Source: Loripinus fragilis
Taxonomy: Eukaryota; Mollusca; Bivalvia; Lucinida; Lucinidae
NCBI GenBank assembly: GCA_964019695.1
Contig: OZ026528.1
Coordinates: 58,547,602-58,611,601 of the forward strand
Direction of reading: 5' to 3'
Length of the DNA: 64,000 nt
The translations under genes were made by a program, and so were the position numbers. This document shows positions 53,387 through 63,255 of the stretch, piece after piece (positions within the stretch are counted from its first letter, which is position 1; every line of letters starts with the position of its first letter). A model generated the notes under the pieces. That model did no database searches and was not told the origin of the DNA. It saw nothing but the letters and a program-made list of their open reading frames with translations.

Positions 53387-54667
53387 TATATCCCCCGACG
53401 AAGTGTTATTTGAGAGAAACATGTAAATCACAAAACATAAATCCCATTTATCTAAGTCTTAGTTCACCTTCAGTATCATTCAGATCATAACAAACACCTG
53501 TCAAGTATGCTTTAGTGCTTAGTTTAATAAAAAATATACTTACATCTGCACAATTTCAATATCTGACCTTTAAACCCAACCCCAGAGGTCAAGGGTGTGT
53601 GTAAATTCAAAGTGTTACCTTGCATGTAGGTCTACACTTCTTCCACTTTCATTTGATATGCAACATGACCACTTTTAGAAAAGAAAAAGAAAATGACCTT
53701 TTGACCCACCCCACGGGGTCGTTGGTGTGTGTAATGACAGCATATTTGCTTCATGGTGCTCTGTGATCAATTCCCTTTAATTTGATATGCAACATGACTA
53801 CTTTCAGAAAAAGATATAGTTTGACCTTTTGACCCTACCCCCTGGGTCGAGGGTGTGTCTGTGGGCAAAATATTTGCTACCATGTTGCTGCCAGCGTTGT
53901 CAGCTTTAATTTGATATGCAACATGACTACTTTCAGAAAAAGATATAGTTTGACCTTTTGACCCCACCCCCTAGGTCGAGGGTGTGTCTGTGGGCAAAAT
54001 ATTTGCTACCATGTTGCTGCCAGCGTCGTCAGCTTTAATTTGATATGCAACATGACCATATTCTGAAAAAGTTTAATTTTGACCTCGGCCCCACCCCCTA
54101 AGTCCACCCAACAGGCTCGGACCCAGGCCTTCAAACTGAAATCCCGTTTGATATGTTTCATATCTATTGCTGCTCTGCCTGTATGCAAAATTTCAGCAAA
54201 AAATATTAACAATTGCCTTAGTTATTGCGAAATTTAAATATTTGACCTTTGACCCCTTAGGTGGGGTCAAAGGGGGTGGGGTAAAACTTTGACACTGCCA
54301 TGCTTATCTACAGGCACTTGGCAATCATGGTCTAATAGTGAGAAGTTGTTAAATATAATAGCTTTGATAAAATGTGAAGATCATCACACAAAAAAGCTAA
54401 TATAGGTTTTGCCTTATAATTGCCTATACTAAAACAAGGGCAATAACTCAAGTGTTAAGGGGTTGATTTTGACCAAACTTGTTGGATGTTTGAGAGTCCA
54501 TGGTACTTATCATTTGTACCAAGAATGAATCAAATCTGACCAATAGGTACTGAGATGTGGTTCCGGACGGACGGACGGACGGACGGAATGGACGGACGGA
54601 CGGACGGACAGACGGACGGACGCACGGACGACGCCAAAACTATATCCCTCCCACTTCGTCGGGGGAT
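53387..54667. mobile_element. TATATCCCCCGACGAAG element, tandem copy 2
   Basis: By eye it differs from copy 1 at only a few places: CAACACGAC versus CAACATGAC, TTGCAAAAT versus TTGCGAAAT, and one extra GGAC in the tail. This is a very recent tandem duplication or an assembly duplication. Confidence 0.85.
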
Positions 54668-55009
54668 AACAACCCATGACTGGGATTTTCCTACCTTTCT
54701 GAAGTCAGGGCCTGTTGAATTTGGGAAAATATCATTTGTATGATCAAAGTTGGGAAAATTTGATGCAGTCTAAAAGAACATGACCACCATTTTAAATTGA
54801 TTAAAAACTATGAATATAAGAAATTAGCAGTGTAAAGCTTTATCAATTATTTGTCGTCCTTCATAATAAGAGCTGTGGCATGACAGCATAGTTCGACTGC
54901 AACCTTTTAATTGAGAAAAGTGCAACAACCTTAGATTATGTATGTATATGAAGCTTATGGATAAATATTGTTCAGTTGAAACATATTTTATGGTCAACAA
55001 ACATACATG

Positions 55010-55930
55010 ACAAATAGGGGTCCCATTTCGTAGAATGAAAGCTAACCCTACAAGGTATCTATGGTGCAAGTATGAATGCTTTCTGGAAAGTGGTTGTCAA
55101 AATATGGACTTCTAGAAAACATTAACACAAAAATCCTATCTATGTACTAGATTTTGACCTTTAGCCCCATCCCAGGGATGGGCCCTGGAGTCCGATGTTG
55201 TGGAATGAAAACTAACCCTACAAGGTATTTATGGTGCAAGTATGAATGAATTCTGACAAGTGGTTAACAAAATATGGACTTCTAGAAAACTTTAAGGCAA
55301 AAATTCTATCTTTTTGATATGTACTAGATATTGACCTCTAGCCCCACCCCCTGTAAGGACCCTGGGGTCCAATGTTTTAGAATGAAAGCTTACTCTATAA
55401 GCTATCTATGGTGCAATTATGAAATCTTTCTGACGAGTGGTTGTCAAACCTCTAGCCCCCCCCCCCCCCCTCGCCCAGTCAGGTATGGACCCTGGGGTCT
55501 GATGTTGTGGAATGAAAGCTAACCCTACAAGGTATCTATGGTGCAAAATATTGACTTCTAGAAAACTTTAACAGAAAAATCTTATCTTTTGGTTATCTAG
55601 TATATTTTGACCTCTAGCCCCACTCATTGGCATGAACCCTGGGGTCTGATGTTGTGTTATGAAAGCTAACCCTATAAGGTTTCTATGGTGTTGGTATGAA
55701 CAATTTCTGACAAGTGGTTTTCAAAATAAGGATTTCTAGAAAACTTTAACATAAAAATCCTATCTTTTGGACATGTACTAGTTTTTGACCTCTAGCACCA
55801 TCCCTGGCATGGACCCTAGGGTCAGATGTCATGGAGTGAAAGCTCACCCTACAAGGTATCTATGGTGCATATATGAATGCTTTCTGACAAGTGGTTGTCA
55901 AGATATGGACTTCTGGAAAAGTTAAACGCA
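55010..55930. repeat. Tandem repeat, ~180-base units
   Basis: Five to six units share GAATGAAAGCTAACCCTACA, AGGTATCTATGGTGCAAGTA, GGACTTCTAGAAAACTTTAA and TTGACCTCTAGCCCC, with CCCTGGGGTCTGATG. A poly-C run sits at about 55459. No gene. Confidence 0.8.
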
Positions 55931-56410
55931 GTGTGACAGGAATAGAATGGCACGGAACGGGAACGTGTACGACCGTAGTAATAGCTATCTTTCACTTCGT
56001 GCGGTCGAGCTAAAAACTTGAATATTTGCATAAAATGTGAATGAAAACATGTTTTAATTTAAATTTTTATGCAAAATTTCATGCATCTGTAACTTTGCTA
56101 TTTTTGTTTGGGCTTTCATGAAATGTCCACCAAAATGTAGAACTTAGAAGAAATTGGGAATGGCATACATCATTTTGGGAAGTTTTTGCTCATTTTTAAA
56201 TCGGGAAGTGGCTGATGTTTGACCCCAAATCAGCCATAGGAAAAACCCTGCATGAAGTACTCGGTTATATGCTCTTATGAGGTTGTCAGAACATGGTTAT
56301 GGTTATGTTTGTATGCAACAATATTCAGAACTCTTTTAGAACTCCACTAGCTTTAAGAATTATAAAATTTTATTGAGTCGTAGACTCATGAAAATCTAGC
56401 AGAACTCTCA
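55931..56410. other. Gene-free stretch
   Basis: Nothing recognised. The text GGCACGGAACGGGAACGTG near 55950 is locally CpG-rich without a frame. Confidence 0.4.
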
Positions 56411-56485
56411 GGTAAATGAAAAACTTTTACAGACTTTGCATACGTAAGGCTTAATCCTCGCATGTACCACCGGCCAATTGGGAAA
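56411..56485 (-). pseudogene. Relic of the exon 13 second finger, copy a
   Basis: On the minus strand RIKPYVCKVCKSF is readable: IKPYVC.VC equals the exon 13 linker and cysteine pair. The helix and histidines are gone. It lies about 0.7 kb downstream of exon 13. Confidence 0.65.
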
Positions 56486-56522
56486 TATATGGTATATGTT
56501 CTAAAATTTGGAACACTAGTTG

Positions 56523-56742
56523 ACTGCTTTGTTTTGTTTTGTTTGATTTGATTCTTTACGTCCCATCAACAATCTTTCAGTTAAACAGGGACGCCGGTCT
56601 TCCTTGGTTGAACCAGTACTAAGCTAGGATAAATGTGTCTTGCTCAAGGACCACAACGCAGTGATGCCGGTGAGGCTCGAACCCGCGGCCCTTCGATCTC
56701 GAGTCAAGCACTCTACCAATGAGCCACTGCGCTCCCCCTAGT
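56523..56742 (-). mobile_element. tRNA-derived SINE, family S1
   Basis: Minus-strand head GGGGGAGCGCAGTGGCTCAT, TTGGTAGAGTGCTTGACTCG and GGGTTCGAGCC. CTAGTTGACTGC occurs on both sides (56515-56526 and about 56738-56749), a target duplication. Confidence 0.85.
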
Positions 56743-56762
56743 TGACTGCATAAAAGGCCTCA

Positions 56763-56832
56763 ACAAACAGTGCAGACTCATATCAGACTGCTTCTGACTA
56801 AGCAGTCTGATCAGGGTCTTCTCTGTTTGCTA
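56763..56832. repeat. Hairpin, CAAACAGTGCAGACTC family
   Basis: CAAACAGTGCAGACTCATAT with GATCAGGGTCTTCTCTGTTT around AGACTGCTTCTGACTAAGCA. Confidence 0.65.
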
Positions 56833-57004
56833 TTCTGACAAGCATTTTGTGAATTCCTGCCCTGAAAACCAACTGAGAACAAAAAGAGAAGTGCTTGAAT
56901 GTTTTAACATTTACTGTACTGTCTGTCATAAAGCCCAACACAATAAGATCTCTACAAGCAAGGAAATTCCACTATCAAGGAAATTTAGCATTGACTTTGC
57001 AGAG

Positions 57005-57108
57005 ATGGATCACAAACCAGTGGGAAATGTACAGTCAGAATGTGAGTCTTTAAATTTATTTTTCTGAGTAACTTCAAATACATAAGGTTTAATCCAAGTA
57101 TGTTTCAA
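57005..57108 (-). pseudogene. Relic of the exon 13 second finger, copy b
   Basis: On the minus strand HTWIKPYVFEV joins directly to TQKNKFKD and then ...DCTFPTG. It follows exon 13 ([28 protein letters not shown]), with a deletion removing CNKRF and the first cysteine changed to Phe. The 3' flank (GGGAAATGTACAGTC) also matches that of exon 13. Confidence 0.75.
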
Positions 57109-57176
57109 CAGCTAATTGGGAAATGCAGTCATAAAGCAAAACTCCACTAGCATGGAAATTCCAAAAGCAATGAAAT

Positions 57177-57499
57177 TTACTGATCACCCGCCATTGGGAA
57201 ATGTACTGTCAAAAAGTGAGTCTTTAAATTATTTTTCTGAGTAAATCGTTTGTTACAGACTTCGCATACATAAGGTTTAATCCCAGTGTGTATTCTGTGA
57301 TGAATTTCTAAATGTGATCTGAACTTAAATGTCATTCCACAATCCCCGCAGCTGAACTTGTGAACTGGGTTTGATGATGCCTGCTGTTTCATCTGAAAAT
57401 TCTCGTCTCCTGGTTCCCGCTTCACATGTGCTATACCAGCCATATCACCCAAGAATGGTTCCCCAGTTACTGGTTCTGCTAACCAAGACGAACTTGAAG
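57177..57499 (-). CDS. Two-finger C2H2 terminal exon 13
   Basis: Acceptor CACCATTTTTCAG above 57499, phase 1 (xCT, Ala if G precedes), stop TAA at 57177-57179, length 323, the longest complete exon. Linker [20 protein letters not shown] then [11 protein letters not shown], which resembles a VKxEP sumoylation motif. Finger 1 is CGDC with helix KFRSHLEIH, linker HTGIKPYV, finger 2 CEVC with helix TQKNNLKTH and H-x4-H, tail FPMAGDQ. The frame is open about 45 codons into the intron; I chose the acceptor because it keeps phase 1. Confidence 0.88.
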
Positions 57500-57635
57500 C
57501 TGAAAAATGGTGATATTTATTGGATGAAACGGATTGTGACATTTCCTCGTATTTCGACATCATGAGCACTACTCGTGTTTGGTTTCTACTTTTCGTGTAT
57601 GAGCTTAACATTGCCTTCAATAATTTTTCAGGCAT

Positions 57636-58039
57636 AATTTTTTTATTACACTACCATAGTCTAAATGGCTATAATGATAGTCCAAAATGACTATATTGCA
57701 ACTGTATTGACATTGCAGGAAGCGAACATTTCTATAATAGTTACCATTGTGGACTACCATTACAATTATAATTGACATAAACATATAACTGTTTAAAGGA
57801 AGAAATTAAGAATATAGTAGCATTCAAACTTTATTTTCTGCATGCAGTTGAATAGTCTTGTACCAATTTTGTATAATAGAAAAATATCAGATTGAGAACA
57901 TTGTAAAAGTCAAACCAATTTTGCTGAAATGCATGGAATGCCTGAATTGCTGAAGTGCATGGAATGGAAAATGCTATTTTACTTTCCTTTTGTGCCTAAA
58001 TCAAAAAAATTAATCTGAAAATCCTTAAAAAGCTATTGA
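57636..58039. other. Gene-free stretch
   Basis: AT-rich with a small direct repeat (GGAATGCCTGAATTGCTGAA near 57940). Nothing else seen. Confidence 0.4.
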
Positions 58040-58182
58040 ATTTGATTGTTTGTTTTGATGCTTTAGACATCCCAGTCAACAATTTTTCAGTCGTCTCGGG
58101 ATTATTTCCTGTGTTAAACCAGTACTAAGCAGAGGATAACTCAACATGACCAATGCTAGAGGACACAACACAGTGCAGGCCT
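58040..58182 (-). mobile_element. tRNA-derived SINE, family S1, diverged and headless
   Basis: TTGTTTTGATGCTTTAGACA, CCCAGTCAACAATTTTTCAG and GTTAAACCAGTACTAAGCAG in family order, then lost before the head. Confidence 0.6.
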
Positions 58183-58184
58183 TT

Positions 58185-58285
58185 AGTTAAGATCTGTGTT
58201 CCAAAATATTAATTTTCTTATTTTTTGAGCACCCAAAACATAAGTTAAAACTGATGGGTAAGAAAATATTTACAATTTAAAGCTC
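58185..58285. mobile_element. Half copy of the AAGAACCGTCTC palindromic element
   Basis: TGAGCACCCAAAACATAAGT and GATGGGTAAGAAAATATTTA are one side of the family. The hairpin itself is absent. Confidence 0.5.
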
Positions 58286-58311
58286 AAAATTTTGTTTATC
58301 TAAGGCCAGAA

Positions 58312-58744
58312 TTTTTTTATTAGTTGATTTACGGTCCTGGAATTCTTTTTCAGATTTAGGGTCGGGGGAACAGAAAATAAAAAATAAAAAGCTCTGAAAA
58401 TGACCAGTCAACTGGTCATTTTCAGAGCTTTTTTTCCAGAGCTTTTTTTTTTTAATATCTCCAGAAAAAACAGTAAAACCAGTAAGGTAAAGCAACAGTC
58501 TGTATTAAATCATTACATATTCCATCATTTTCCTAAAAACCTGGACAGGACAATCACTTTTAACAGTGTCACTCTCAAAAATACACAGACAGAACCTCAA
58601 AAATATACTATTTTTTCAACTAAACAAATAATATTTAGAGTCGGCGGATAAAATAAAAAAATAATTTTTGAAATATTTTTTTTTCTACTTTCTGGAAAAT
58701 TACTGTAGGAGGGTTTGTAAACCAACTAATAAAAAAATTCTGGC
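58312..58744. mobile_element. TAA-flanked MITE, GGCCAGAATT family
   Basis: GGCCAGAATTTTTTTATTAG and CTAATAAAAAAATTCTGGCC are inverted ends flanked by TAA. The centre has the perfect hairpin GCTCTGAAAATGACCAGTCA with its inverse, shared with the 24849 element. PIF/Harbinger-like. Confidence 0.8.
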
Positions 58745-58887
58745 CTAAACCTGTGATGGCCACAGTGCCTCAACTTAGTCTATATTGATTGTTGGACTCC
58801 ACAAACTGAGCTTGACTGCGCTATTGCAAAAGTGAAAAAACATTGCCAATACTATTGACATTGCCACTTTCCCATCCATATAGTAAG

Positions 58888-59107
58888 GCTTAAATGAAAT
58901 ATATGTGTAGTTCCTGTTGCCTACCTACCCTATTTTTTTTAACCCTACCCTGAACATTAAAATGGTCTTTGGAGAAAATGGGCACTTTTTCAGATTTTGT
59001 CACTATTTTCTTTGCTAAATGTTACAACAAAATTTAATAATTTCCCTACCTACCTACCCTAAATTTTGTTGGTATGCAACCACACATATATTTCATTTAG
59101 GCCTAAC
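58888..59107. mobile_element. Foldback element, TAGGCTTAAATGAAAT family, copy 2
   Basis: AAGGCTTAAATGAAATATAT and ACCACACATATATTTCATTT ends; CCTACCTACCCTA on both arms. It matches 42483-42722 with two small deletions. Confidence 0.8.
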
Positions 59108-59183
59108 ATGTTACTATTGCGACATATCTATAGTCTGATGTATTGATACGTACAGCCCTATATACATGATAAATGGCGTATTA

Positions 59184-59461
59184 TCAGTCTTCCAACATAG
59201 AATATTGTTCTTTAAGATGCCGCTTCATATGAACATTTAGATTGCTCCTCTGTGTAAACGCTGCCCCACACTCTGTACAGTGAAACGGCTTTATTCCTAA
59301 ATGAATTCTCATGTGAGTTTCCAAATGGCAGTTAAACTGGAACCGACGGCCACAATCGGGACACGGGTAACGAGGCTGAAGAACATCTTGCTGATCAACA
59401 ACGACATTTTTGTGACGTTGATACTCGACACTTGCAGGAAAATGGTTTGTGTCTTCGGTAC
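59184..59461 (-). CDS. Two-finger C2H2 terminal exon 14
   Basis: The reading frame lacks an early methionine and is hidden by longer frames in other registers. Acceptor TATACCTTACAG above 59461, phase 1 (xGT), stop TGA at 59184-59186, length 278. Linker TEDTNHFPASVEYQRHKNVV then VDQQDVLQPRYP. Finger 1 CPDC has helix QFNCHLETH; the linker is HLGIKPFH (Leu for Thr). Finger 2 CTEC has helix TQRSNLNVH. Tail LKEQYSMLED. The CHLETH and GIKP features place it near exon 13. Confidence 0.88.
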
Positions 59462-59689
59462 CTGTAAGGTATAAAATACCGTATCTGACCTGATAAGTGC
59501 ACTGCGCAAATTACTTTTTCAAAATTATACCCAGCCATTTTGAAAACTGTAGATGCTTCGGATTCAGAGCAGCACACTCTGCAATTCCCAGCTCCAAACT
59601 TCAATACTCTCATGAAATAACTGTGAAGATCCAGATCAGCATAGAATCCAGCTGAGCAGGATCCTCACTGTTTTTCATCAACACAAATA

Positions 59690-59910
59690 CTTATTAACTC
59701 TTGAAGCTTCAATCATAACTCCAGCAGATGACAAATTTTGCAACATCTTTCCGAATTTTCGAAAGTTATAGGTATGATATTTCATGAGAATCGTCTGCCA
59801 GCAGACAATTCTCATGAAATATCATGCCTTATTTGTTATTTTGAAAAAATAGCAGCAAAATTTTTAATTGTCGTCTGCTGCAAATTATAGGTGGCGCTTT
59901 ATGGGTTAAT
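59690..59910. mobile_element. Foldback element, AACCC...GGCGC family
   Basis: Centre AATCGTCTGCCAGCAGACAA with ATTTCATGAGA arms on both sides, then TATAGGTGGCGCTTTATGGG at the right. The left end is eroded. Related to 19412-19621. Confidence 0.65.
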
Positions 59911-60387
59911 ATTAAAATTGCATCACTGGATTGACTGGAAATCAGTTCAGAAACTGTAAATTCGGGAATTTTTCCCAGGTTTTTATTTTTTAACAAAACT
60001 TCGCATGAAAATAACATCCTAGCGAAACGACAAAATCACTCTGTCCTTCACTGATATAGATAAATCACGCCCTATTTATTTGCATATTTTCAATGTGGTA
60101 AATGTCTTTTAACACAATTCACGAAAATAAAATTATCTGGAAAATTTCGGACTTTATAGTTTTGTAAACACTCCATAAAGTCCTCAGTGAGAGCTTGTAG
60201 GAGCAAGTGTGAACTTACTAGGTCGAATACAGTACTATATTGCTGAGAAATTAATACTTATAAAGTTTCCTCATCTTAGAGAAAGGTTCTTTGCTGCAAA
60301 ACAAGTATTGTCTTTTTTTAAGAATCATCAAAAGCTTTTGGGCCCATGGTCGTCACTGTGGGTTCCTTGTAGAATAAATAACCACAA

Positions 60388-60590
60388 TTATTCAACTAAC
60401 TGTCCATGAATACGCCACATGTGCCCTTTAAAGTTAGACTTCTGTACAAATGCTTTGTTACAATGGGTGCAAGCAAAGTTTCTCTCTCCTCGATGCAATC
60501 GTAAGTGGTTTGTCATGGATGTTTGTAATATACGTTTTCCACAAATACGACATGGTCTCCTTCCATCTGAATCCATATAGAAACCACCAA
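60388..60590 (-). CDS. Two-finger C2H2 terminal exon 15, finger 1 one residue short
   Basis: Acceptor TTATTTGACAG above 60590, phase 1 (xTT, Val if G precedes), stop at 60388, length 203, the shortest complete exon. Linker GGFYMDSDGRRP. Finger 1 is CRIC-GKRILQTSMTNH: 11 rather than 12 residues between Cys and His, with Ile in place of Phe, then H-x3-H. The linker is HRGERNFA rather than TGEKP. Finger 2 CTHC has helix VQKSNFKGH and H-x4-H, tail GQLVE. It is the most divergent exon and the most upstream one seen. Confidence 0.83.
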
Positions 60591-60699
60591 CTGTCAAATA
60601 AGAAAAGAGAAAAAAATACCGTATTTAACCTAATAAACACACATGCTCATAGAAGCACACAGTACTTTATGGATTGTTTACACAAAATATAAATAGGAT

Positions 60700-60850
60700 T
60701 TTACAAGAGTGCTCATGTTTTATTGAATTTATTAAGCGAGTTGGGGGAAAGAGATAAAATGCAAGGCTTGCCAAGCATTTTATTTCTTTTTCCCAGCAAG
60801 TTTAATAAATTCAATAATACAAGAGCACGAATATATTTATCATATGACCC
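60700..60850. mobile_element. Foldback element, TTATTGAATTTATTAA family, copy 3
   Basis: GAGTGCTCATGTTTTATTGA and TTCAATAATACAAGAGCACG arms around AAGAGATAAAATGCAAGGC and its inverse. Confidence 0.65.
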
Positions 60851-62120
60851 TTAAACCACTTTTAAATTGATTTTTTTCTTGTGAAAACGCTAAGATTTTG
60901 CCAAATTCACGCTGTATTATTAAGAAAGTCGATAACAAATTCGAAACTTTTCTGCATAAGGTATACATAGGACCGATTTTTTTACAATATTCTTGGGTCA
61001 CCAGGGTGGGTGTTTATTAGGCTTGATTTTTGGGGAAAGGGGTACTTTCATCTGTGCCCACGCATGGATTTTCTTCAAACTTTGCATATTAATAACTCAT
61101 TATATACGAACTATGAAAATGTATTTATCTAATTAGATAGTTAAGAATACGGCTTAGGAAGCAACCCTGACGTACTCCACCTTTGAGGTGCCACCTACAT
61201 GTCTCTAAATTTCCATGTCCTAAATTTATAGTTTTGTTTATTTCTATGATTTGTCATCTAGATTGAATCCAAAATACCATAGACATTATTTTAATACCAC
61301 GAAACCATTTGGATAAACTATGGTTTACGTTTTCAGAAGAAGTGATTGTAAAATTTCAATATTTTTTTTCAAAAAATTACAAAACACTCAACATTCAATT
61401 CAAAAGATAGATATGTTCTAGTCATTGTCAAGATATCATATTATCACAAAAACATGCCATATATATACTGCTGATCTGAGCCAAATATCATGAAAATCCA
61501 AAACCGGTAACTTTGTCATTTCCTACCTCTTATGGGTATAGCTCAGTTTTAGCAAAATCTATTATTTAGTTCAAATTAATCAATAACTGGACATAAGGAG
61601 GTTGTTTTTAATCTACTTCCACTTTTCTTAAAGAAAGACATGTTTAGACAATTTTAAGTGATTCAATGATCAGAAATGCCGAAGGTCATGGCCCTGTGTC
61701 ATGGCACTATGGGGCCAAGACAATGTTTATCACTTCTCCAAGTCCTGCATGCTATTGTTTAAGAAGCATACTATCCTAACAATAAACATGTGAAAACAAG
61801 AAGACTAAATATTTCCTTTACATCCGAACTGAACTAGAGGAACCACATTTTGGTGCCATGACCAGGATAACGTGTAACAGAGTCTTGTCAAAGGCATCAT
61901 AAAACAGTGTTCTACATGAATAAGTGAGGTCCAGAAACAAAACTGTATACCTAGAATATACAGTCAGCTAAAGTATAAATGTTGCTATTTGATAGAAATC
62001 AGCATCAGTTTCACAAAACAGAATGAACAGAGAAGATTTAAACATTAAATTAGCAATACCTTTGAAGCCAAGAGTTATCTGTGACCAAAATGGTTAATTT
62101 TAACCAATATGTTTGACAGG
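60851..62120. other. Gene-free stretch
   Basis: No exon, zinc-finger text or clear element end. Short AT-rich runs only. It would be intron upstream of exon 15. Confidence 0.45.
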
Positions 62121-62123
62121 GGG

Positions 62124-62240
62124 TTATTTTTGTGAAGCAGGTTTATTAATGAGTCTTACAATTATAAAATCATAGATATAAGGTTCTTCTCCTGTATGAA
62201 CTGACTTGTCATAAGGTTTCTCTTCTGTATAACCCAAGTG
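62124..62240 (-). pseudogene. Zinc-finger exon relic with TEEKPY and TGEEPY linkers
   Basis: Minus frame: GYTEEKPYDKSVHTGEEPYI, then YDF...RLINKPASQK. Two linker remnants survive with a finger compressed between them. The final segment looks like a finger whose cysteines and last histidine are lost. It does not closely match any intact exon here, so it may be the trace of an extinct subfamily. Confidence 0.6.
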
Positions 62241-62247
62241 AAAATAG

Positions 62248-62400
62248 AACCGGGATCCCGACGGGATCCCACCGGGATCCCACTGGGATACTAAATCCCG
62301 GTGGGATCCCACCGGGATATTGAATCCCAGTGGGATCTCAACCGGGATTTTTCTGTAAACCTGGGATCCCACCGGGATATTGATTCAGAGTGGGATATTG
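62248..62400. repeat. GGGATCCCACCGGGAT quasi-palindromic minisatellite
   Basis: About ten units of GGGATCCCACCGGGAT, ATTGAATCCCAGTGGGAT and similar occur. ATCCC and GGGAT alternate every 8-16 bases, so the repeat pairs with itself on either strand. It abuts and partly extends the frame of the zinc-finger relic. Confidence 0.8.
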
Positions 62401-63080
62401 AATAATGCAAAGCAGATCCGTGAGAAACATCTTATACCACCCCTACCAGCTTTAGCACAAAATATCTCGTGATGTGCAAGGTCTACACTAATTTAGGTGG
62501 TATAAAATAGTTATACCATGTTTGTCCACCTGTACGTAAGATAATCCACTCGCTAAAGCTCGTGGGTTATCTCCACGTACAGGCGGACAACCCATGGTAT
62601 AACTATTACTTGGTCCGTGAGAAACATCTTTGATCCGGATTCAAGAAGAATTTGTAGGGAGCTATTAAGAATGTACATGTAAAATAAGAAAAAGATTAAA
62701 ATAACTGGGAAGTTATTTGCTGTTTTTGTCTTATTTCGTTTGGACCCAGATCAAGCCCGACATAGTGCCGGCCCTGGATGATATTAAAAAAAAAAACAGT
62801 GTGCAGAGTTACCTCAATCATGTTTATACATGCAGATTAATGCATTTGCTCATTTTGACACTTATTATGAGAAGATAAACTCTTTGATTGAAAAGATCAA
62901 AGGAGACAGTGTGTCAACAAATGATTGATGAAGAGCGATCCAATAATTACGTCACGTCTGTGTAGTTGCACACACCTCATTTCTTAAAATTGATAATTGT
63001 GATAATTAATCAACAACGGATTTTAATCACTCAATCAGGTAAGATATGTACCGATCACTTTCCCTACATTTTTGATGGAA
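62400..63080. other. Gene-free stretch with one foldback
   Basis: GTGGTATAAAATAGTTATACCATG with TAAGATAATCCACTCGCTAA and CATGGTATAACTATTAC at about 62500-62607 forms an inverted repeat with ACGTACAGGCGGACAA arms. No coding signal. Confidence 0.45.
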
Positions 63081-63087
63081 AATTGAT

Positions 63088-63255
63088 CACACCGGGTAGG
63101 CGGCAATCGAAAACATCAATACTATCGACGAGCGTAGATCACAGAGATTTCGATTGAATGGCGACAAATGGCAATCGGAAACGCTGTTTCAAGTGATTTT
63201 TGATCAGCGTTCGTCGATTGTTAAGAGCGTTTTCGATTGCCGCCTACCCGGTGTG
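63088..63255. mobile_element. Foldback element, CACACCGGGTAGGCGG family, copy 3 (complete)
   Basis: CACACCGGGTAGGCGGCAAT and ATTGCCGCCTACCCGGTGTG are perfect 20-base inverted ends. The interior GGCGACAAATGGCAATCGGA matches 28231 and 30820. TGAT occurs at both borders. Confidence 0.85.

Noticed and set aside
53149..54743. Frames encoding Arg-Pro-Ser-Val or Asp-Gly-Arg-Thr repeats
   Set aside because: They are translations of the GACGGACG tail repeats of the tandem elements.
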